NCBI GenBank assembly: GCA_029263945.1
Contig: JARIDM010000230.1
Coordinates: forward strand, 1-10,504
Direction: 5' to 3'
From: Sporosarcina sp.
GTDB taxonomy: Bacteria; Bacillota; Bacilli; Bacillales_A; Planococcaceae
Length of the DNA: 10,504 nucleotides
How positions within the stretch are numbered: position 1 is the stretch's first letter; the number at the start of each line of letters is the position of its first letter. Made by a program: the position numbers and the translations under genes. A model generated the notes under the pieces. That model did no database searches, had not been told where the DNA came from, and saw only the letters and a list, made by a program, of their open reading frames with translations. Shown in pieces: positions 6,787-10,504 of the stretch.

Positions 6787-6908
6787 TTACAAACACCTAA
6801 AAGGCAGGTCTCTTACTTGTTGCTTATATGACGGCCTACGATACTATGTTAACATGTGAATCATTGAAAATTAGGATATCCATAAAGGTAAAGGTGATCA
6901 ATTTGTTG
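6787..6908 (+). repeat. Leader repeat, copy 2 (upstream of paralogue B)
   Basis: The blocks are TTACAAACACCTA at 6787, CTCTTACTT at 6810, CTATGTTAA at 6844 and AGGTGATC at 6892, matching copy 1 block for block. This shows that the duplicated segment carried its 5' leader, about 1.87 kb per unit. The 8-bp inverted repeat of copy 1 is absent here. Confidence 0.7.
6892..6899 (+). promoter_or_regulatory. Ribosome binding site deciding the TTG start of paralogue B
   Basis: AGGTGATC is followed by AA and TTTG, identical in arrangement to paralogue A. It places the start at TTG 6903 (or GTG 6894), not at an in-frame ATG at 6828. That ATG would translate the leader repeat, has no ribosome binding site and has no counterpart in paralogue A. 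Confidence 0.65.
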
Positions 6909-8585
6909 GAATGGAAACTACGAGGTGTTTTAAGAGGTGTTAAAAGTAAACATCCACAAAAAAGATATGAAGCGCTGAATCATCTCCATCAGTACCAGCA
7001 AATGGAAGGAACAGAAGTGCAAATCGACGTGCTGAAAGACTTTGTGAAAACAGCGGCTGGAAAATTTTCAGCGCCTGTCGCAGGGTGGGATAACCCTTCT
7101 TATCACCTCATCAACTACGTTTGTGATTTTCAGATAAAAGAGGTTGCAGAAGCGCTTGTAAAACATTTTGATACACTGGATTTGAAGGCGAAAGAAAGAG
7201 CCATTGACTATTTGCTATCAACAGACGACGAGGACATATTCTTGTTTCTTGAAGAAAAGATCCTGAAGTTGATGGACAATGTCTATTTTCAACTGCCAGC
7301 AAATGCGTTAAGTCATTATCCTTATCTTACGGAAAGAATCATCAGGAGAGCTGTAGCGTATTTGAATTCAGATCATTTAAAGTTTCCATTATACGAACTT
7401 ATCTTAGTTTTTAACCGTTCTGGGTATGGTGGCGTATTAGAAAAAGAGCAAATCTTACCGCTCCTTTTAGAAGATTATATAGAAGAAAAAAATGAATACT
7501 TCCAATACGACGTTGATTATTCGACCAAGTTTGTCTATACAGCGTGGAAAGATAACTATTTGGTGATTCGAAATCGAATGATCCTTTATATTTCTTTAAT
7601 GGAATTTTATTTTTCTTCTGAAGTGGAAAAAGAAATCCTTGAAGTTTTAACGTTCAATGATCCCTTATTGAAGACGCAGGCTTTAGCTGTTTGTTTGACG
7701 AAGCATTTACCTTTTGATGAAGAGACAATCTTGACGTGTGCAAGTGATATTGAAAGTGCTGACAAATTGTATTGGACTTTGGTATATAAGGACTTGGTTC
7801 ATCTTTATCCATCATCGATTAACGTATTAACGCAAGTGGCAAAGTCAAGAATGTTTTATGCGATTCTAGTGCAATCAGAAGATGGAAAAGGTTCCGTAAT
7901 GTTCCCTGAGAATTTAGTAATTGTAGATAAGTTGGACGTAGAAAATGATTATGGTCAACACGGCTTTTATTATTTATTTACATTTGAAAACAATGCTAGA
8001 ACATATACAGGTTGGTCTGGTATTTTTTCGGAGGAAAATGGGGAAGAACAAGTTAACCAAACAAATGCATCATACACTGAATTTGTGGAGTTCAGTGCAC
8101 GCACAATCGACGAGCATAAACAGGACTTTTTAAGGAAAGACGATGAACAAGCGCAAGAATATAACGAAACCACTTTTTATGAAAGTACACCTAAAATTAG
8201 GCCAATCGCATGGTTCTTACTTGTTCTTCTTGTTATGAGGGGCATTAGGGTTTTGTCTGAAAACGGAAGAAACCTCTCAGTTATGATTGTTTTCACGCTG
8301 ATTGTAGGCGCGTTCTTTGCGTATGAGCTTATGACCAACAAAAGAAACAAAGTGCTGGTTACAGGGCAAGAAATTATTAAAAGAAAAGGGGCTTCTGAAC
8401 AGCGTATTGCGTTTGGAGCTATTACAAAAGTGAGTTTTGACCATAAGCATGTTCTTATCTACACAGGTCAAGACGAACTAGTAATGAAAATACCAAAACG
8501 ATGGATGAATTACGAATTATTTTGCTATTATATCAATGAGCAAACAGCATTTTTTACCAATCGCCCTTATATTCAATCCCCTTGA
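6903..8585 (+). CDS. Uncharacterised HEAT-like/two-TM/PH-like membrane protein, paralogue B (560 aa)
   Basis: This is a tandem paralogue of the preceding gene with the same domain order: a helical N-terminal half, a beta-rich middle, membrane helices at about 433-450 and 460-476, and a PH/YcxB-like C-terminus with KIPK at 529-532. Shared motifs are WDNPSY (62-67), LKAKER, NRSG (171-174), YSTK and VYT, ISLMEFY (230-236), FNDPL (251-255), RMFYA (316-320), FYYL and GWSG (370-373). The last 60 aligned residues agree at roughly 45 percent by hand count, so the duplication is old and both copies are kept intact. Conservation of WDNPSY, NRSG and YSTK suggests a surface site rather than fold alone. 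I cannot assign a function. Possible roles are a membrane stress sensor, an envelope scaffold or an immunity-type protein, all speculative. A terminator precedes its leader and another follows it. Confidence 0.8.
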   Translation: MLEWKLRGVLRGVKSKHPQKRYEALNHLHQYQQMEGTEVQIDVLKDFVKTAAGKFSAPVAGWDNPSYHLINYVCDFQIKEVAEALVKHFDTLDLKAKERAIDYLLSTDDEDIFLFLEEKILKLMDNVYFQLPANALSHYPYLTERIIRRAVAYLNSDHLKFPLYELILVFNRSGYGGVLEKEQILPLLLEDYIEEKNEYFQYDVDYSTKFVYTAWKDNYLVIRNRMILYISLMEFYFSSEVEKEILEVLTFNDPLLKTQALAVCLTKHLPFDEETILTCASDIESADKLYWTLVYKDLVHLYPSSINVLTQVAKSRMFYAILVQSEDGKGSVMFPENLVIVDKLDVENDYGQHGFYYLFTFENNARTYTGWSGIFSEENGEEQVNQTNASYTEFVEFSARTIDEHKQDFLRKDDEQAQEYNETTFYESTPKIRPIAWFLLVLLVMRGIRVLSENGRNLSVMIVFTLIVGAFFAYELMTNKRNKVLVTGQEIIKRKGASEQRIAFGAITKVSFDHKHVLIYTGQDELVMKIPKRWMNYELFCYYINEQTAFFTNRPYIQSP

Positions 8586-8602
8586 AAAATTATGTAAAAT
8601 AT

Positions 8603-8640
8603 AAAATGACACACACTGAACATTCAGCGTGTGTCATTTT
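8603..8640. terminator. Bidirectional terminator between paralogue B and the MFS gene
   Basis: The arms AAAATGACACAC-A-CTGA (8603-8619) and TCAG-C-GTGTGTCATTTT (8624-8640) pair with a single A/C mismatch and a four-base loop. A-rich and T-rich flanks let it serve both convergent genes. Confidence 0.88.
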
Positions 8641-8645
8641 GTGTT

Positions 8646-10043
8646 TTAGTCATTATTCGTCGTTACGTTTTTAATTCTAAACGATAAGAACAATCCAACG
8701 AGCGAGATAAATCCTGCAACGAGGAAGGCCATATTTACGCCTTCAATCATTCCTGGGATTGAGCCGCTGTTACCGGTTGCTGCCGTAACGGAGATTGTTA
8801 CGAGTACGGCGGTTCCAACTGAACCAGAAATCTGGCGGAAGGTATTGTTCATCGCGGTACCGTGTGATATTAAATGACGTGGCAACTGGTTTAAACCAAG
8901 CGTTGTTGACGGCATCATGACCATAGCGATTCCGACCATTCGAACCGCATTTAAAATGGCTAAATAGGCAAAGGTTGTATCAACGGACAAGTTTGCGAAC
9001 ATGAATGTCGTAACCGTTAAAATTGCAAAGCCCGTACGGAGCAGTATTTTAGCGCCGTATTTATCAAATAAGGCCCCTGAAACTGGATTCATAATGCCCA
9101 TCATAATTGCACCAGGTAAGAGCATAAGACCAGAATGGAATGCGTTGAATCCGAGCATGTTTTGCATGAAGAGCGGTAAAATAACCGTTGTTGCAATCAT
9201 GGAAGCGAACACGATCATGCCAAGTGCGGTTGCAATGGCAAATACGCGGTATTTAAACACTCTAAATTCAAGAATTGGTTCATCTAGTTCCAATTGTCTT
9301 CTGATGAATAAGAAGAGTGTAATCGCCCCAACGAGCATGGAGACAATGACGTTGGCACTTAACCAGCCTGTGCTGCCTGCGATACTAAATCCGTACAGCA
9401 GTCCTCCGAAACCGAATGTAGAGAGAACAATTGACAAGTAATCCATTTTTGGATTTGTTTGTTCTGTGACGTTTTTCAGTAAGAAGTAAGCCGCGACAAT
9501 AATGATTAAAGTGATTGGAAGTACAACATAGAATACGCTGCGCCAAGGATAGTTGTCTACAAGGTAGCCGGACAAAGTTGGTCCGATGGCTGGAGCGAAT
9601 GCAATTACGAGACCGTAATACCCCATCGCTTTACCTCTTTGTTTTACGGGAAAGATGAGGAACATAATCGTTTGTAAGAGCGGCATCATAATCCCTGCGC
9701 CTGCACCTTGTAAAACGCGCCCCATTAACAGGACTGAAAAGTTTGGAGAAACTGCAGCGAGTAAAGTACCCATAGCAAAAATACTCATTGCTGTAAGGAA
9801 CAATCTCCGCGTTGTAAATTTCCCGATTAAAAAGGCTGTAATTGGAATCATAATTCCGTTGACCAACATGAAAATAGACTGCAACCATTGCACCGTACTT
9901 TCATTGACATGAAGGTCTTTCATGATGGGTGGTAAAGCGGTAGCGAGTAGCGTCTGATTCAAAATGGTAATAAACGCACCTGATAATAAAACAACCATCA
10001 AAGGTATGTGTTTTTTAAACTCAAACGTTTCTGAATTTGACAT
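8646..10043 (-). CDS. DHA2-family (14-TM) MFS multidrug efflux transporter, LmrB-like (465 aa)
   Basis: A proton-driven drug exporter of the inner membrane. The sequence is almost wholly hydrophobic with about 14 helices. Family motifs are LNQTLLATALPPI (28-40, the DHA2 motif D1 with Asn replacing the usual Asp), GKFTTRRLF (74-82, motif A), GRVLQGAGAGIMMP (108-121, motif B with Arg109), and GLVIAFAPAIGPTLSG (144-159, antiporter motif C) followed by YPWRSVFYV. The NQTLL variant and overall pattern resemble Bacillus LmrB/YhcA/MdtP exporters for lincosamides and other compounds, but substrates cannot be read from sequence. Length is normal. GAGGTG (10055-10060 on the minus strand) precedes the ATG by about 11 bases. 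No TetR or MarR regulator gene lies in the window, though an operator-like repeat sits in its promoter. Plus-strand frames inside it, including one of 146 codons, are shadows. Confidence 0.92.
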   Translation of the reverse strand: MSNSETFEFKKHIPLMVVLLSGAFITILNQTLLATALPPIMKDLHVNESTVQWLQSIFMLVNGIMIPITAFLIGKFTTRRLFLTAMSIFAMGTLLAAVSPNFSVLLMGRVLQGAGAGIMMPLLQTIMFLIFPVKQRGKAMGYYGLVIAFAPAIGPTLSGYLVDNYPWRSVFYVVLPITLIIIVAAYFLLKNVTEQTNPKMDYLSIVLSTFGFGGLLYGFSIAGSTGWLSANVIVSMLVGAITLFLFIRRQLELDEPILEFRVFKYRVFAIATALGMIVFASMIATTVILPLFMQNMLGFNAFHSGLMLLPGAIMMGIMNPVSGALFDKYGAKILLRTGFAILTVTTFMFANLSVDTTFAYLAILNAVRMVGIAMVMMPSTTLGLNQLPRHLISHGTAMNNTFRQISGSVGTAVLVTISVTAATGNSGSIPGMIEGVNMAFLVAGFISLVGLFLSFRIKNVTTNND

Positions 10044-10119
10044 TAGGGATGAAACACCTCATTTTACTTATTCGGCCACTCAGTATTGTGTCTTTCAAAG
10101 AGTACCTGACATTTCTTCT

Positions 10120-10148
10120 ATGTTAGAGGTTATTTCACAAAACCTCAA
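10120..10148 (-). promoter_or_regulatory. Promoter of the MFS exporter gene
   Basis: On the minus strand, TTGAGG (10148-10143), a 17-base spacer and TAACAT (10125-10120) match the sigma-A consensus at four of six positions each. This predicts a start near 10113 and a 5' leader of about 70 nt. Confidence 0.5.
10126..10146. promoter_or_regulatory. Operator-like perfect inverted repeat in the exporter promoter
   Basis: GAGGTT (10126-10131), nine bases and AACCTC (10141-10146) form a perfect 6-bp inverted repeat. It fills the spacer between the predicted -10 and -35 of the exporter and touches both. This is the usual place for a TetR- or MarR-type repressor site on a drug exporter. The cognate regulator is not in the window. 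Confidence 0.45.
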
Positions 10149-10168
10149 TACTTTTGTTTTAAAAGGGA

Positions 10169-10197
10169 TTGACAACTTGGTGTGAAGTGTCTATAAA
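10169..10197 (+). promoter_or_regulatory. Near-perfect sigma-A promoter pointing right, target unclear
   Basis: TTGACA (10169-10174), a 17-base spacer and TATAAA (10192-10197). Between the elements is an imperfect inverted repeat, GACAACTT (10171-10178) and AAGTGTC (10185-10191). No plausible gene starts between here and the riboswitch. It may be an upstream tandem promoter for the riboswitch-controlled gene or drive a small RNA. Confidence 0.6.
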
Positions 10198-10287
10198 GTA
10201 TTTTAACCCCATAAAATTCGTTAATGCCCCATTTATTTAAAAGCTGTCCTCGAGAAGAACAATGACCGTAAAAGCGCTAAAACACAC

Positions 10288-10316
10288 TTGACAACCGAAC
10301 GTTTAGAGTCTAAAAT
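10288..10316 (+). promoter_or_regulatory. Sigma-A promoter of the guanine-riboswitch transcript
   Basis: TTGACA (10288-10293), a 17-base spacer and TAAAAT (10311-10316). Transcription would begin near 10323, about 50 nt before the aptamer, as expected for a purine-regulated leader. A palindrome, TTTAGA-G-TCTAAA (10302-10314), overlaps the -10. Confidence 0.75.
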
Positions 10317-10329
10317 TATTAATTGTTCG
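10296..10329. promoter_or_regulatory. PurBox-like inverted pair (candidate PurR operator)
   Basis: The right half, ATTGTTCG (10322-10329), read on the minus strand is CGAACAAT, a full match to the PurBox core CGAACAWT. The left half is CGAACGTT (10296-10303), in inverted orientation with an 18-base gap, close to the 16-17 usual for Bacillus PurR sites. The pair brackets the -10 element of the riboswitch promoter. Purine genes in Bacillus commonly combine PurR with a guanine riboswitch, which supports the call. Confidence 0.55.
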
Positions 10330-10369
10330 TGTTTAAAGTTTTATTCGAATGGTTAAACCATAATCTAGC

Positions 10370-10441
10370 AGCCCCATATAATTCCGATAATTTGGTTCGG
10401 ACGTTTCTACTGAGCAACCTTAATTGCTCTACTATGGATGG
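10370..10441 (+). promoter_or_regulatory. Guanine-class purine riboswitch aptamer
   Basis: The three-way junction of the purine riboswitch is readable. P1 is CCATA (10374-10378) with TATGG (10433-10437), and J1/2 is TAAT (10379-10382). P2 is TCCGA (10383-10387) with TCGGA (10397-10401), and loop L2 carries the conserved GG (10394-10395). J2/3 is GTTTCTAC (10403-10410). P3 is GAGCAA (10412-10417) with TTGCTC (10424-10429), and loop L3 begins CC (10418-10419), able to kiss the GG of L2. The base equivalent to position 74 of the xpt aptamer is C10432 (within CTACTATGG), which specifies guanine/hypoxanthine rather than adenine. Ligand binding would normally shut off the downstream gene, which lies past the window and is likely a purine transport, salvage or biosynthesis gene. 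Confidence 0.93.
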
Positions 10442-10490
10442 TACTTGTCTTTTATAGAGAGCGGAGGTTCCGCTTCAAGTAGGTTTTGTT
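10442..10490 (+). promoter_or_regulatory. Probable riboswitch expression platform (hairpin downstream of the aptamer)
   Basis: Immediately after P1, TACTTG (10442-10447) can pair with CAAGTA (10476-10481), enclosing a strong AGCGGA/TCCGCT stem (10460-10465 with 10469-10474), then GG and TTTTGTT. It could be a terminator or one of two exclusive structures, since the left strand abuts the 3' strand of P1. The T-run is weak and the true terminator may lie beyond the window. An ATG at 10501 has no ribosome binding site near it and is probably not the gene start. Confidence 0.45.
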
Positions 10491-10504
10491 CAGTTGCGTC
10501 ATGA

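Noticed and set aside
9001..9441. 146-codon plus-strand frame inside the MFS gene
   Set aside because: It lies fully antisense to a clear transporter gene and has no ribosome binding site. It arises from the codon bias of the real gene.
9964..10185. 73-codon plus-strand frame crossing the MFS start region
   Set aside because: It runs antisense through the exporter start codon and promoter and has no ribosome binding site.
10457..10483. AGCGGAGGTTCCGCT considered as a T-box antiterminator
   Set aside because: It lacks the T-box AGGGTGGNACCGCG core and specifier loop. The adjacent purine aptamer explains the leader.

Overview
The window looks like chromosomal DNA of a low-G+C Gram-positive bacterium of the order Bacillales (Bacillaceae or Planococcaceae type). 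The evidence is AGGAGGTGATC-type ribosome binding sites, TTGACA/TATAAT promoters with 17-bp spacers, U-tailed hairpin terminators, families typical of Bacilli (DUF4256, a VC0807-like membrane protein, an LmrB-like DHA2 exporter), and a guanine riboswitch preceded by PurR-type boxes. The genus cannot be fixed from the sequence. No rRNA, tRNA, CRISPR array, insertion sequence or phage gene was seen.

Layout. Positions 1-241 hold the 3' end of a rightward gene, probably acyl-CoA dehydrogenase-like, followed by tandem terminators. From 575 to 2318 three small membrane-protein genes run rightward: a VC0807-like 231-aa protein, a DUF6442-like 100-aa protein and an unrecognised four-helix 153-aa protein. 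A coding-looking fragment without a start lies between the last two. A bidirectional terminator separates them from a convergent gene (2353-3762, minus) for a soluble TPR-GGDEF diguanylate cyclase with an intact product-inhibition site. Divergent from it is a DUF4256 gene (3969-4541) with a sigma-B-like or sigma-A promoter. A decayed membrane-protein reading frame follows (4558-4857).

The most unusual locus is 4922-8585: two tandem paralogues of about 560 residues. Each has an alpha-helical (HEAT-like) N-terminal half, a beta-rich middle, two transmembrane helices and a C-terminal domain resembling bacterial PH/YcxB-like domains. The roughly 115-nt leader was duplicated with the gene and keeps four conserved blocks at constant spacing, including an eight-base Shine-Dalgarno sequence before a TTG start. 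I do not recognise the family, and it is the best candidate here for an undescribed system. A second bidirectional terminator separates it from a convergent 14-TM DHA2 multidrug exporter (8646-10043, minus).

The right end (10044-10504) has no gene but is densely regulatory. It holds a leftward exporter promoter whose spacer is a perfect inverted repeat (a candidate operator), a consensus rightward promoter of unknown target, and a second consensus rightward promoter overlapped by a PurBox-like pair. That second promoter leads into a guanine-class purine riboswitch (about 10370-10441). The controlled gene, presumably for purine uptake, salvage or synthesis, lies beyond the window.
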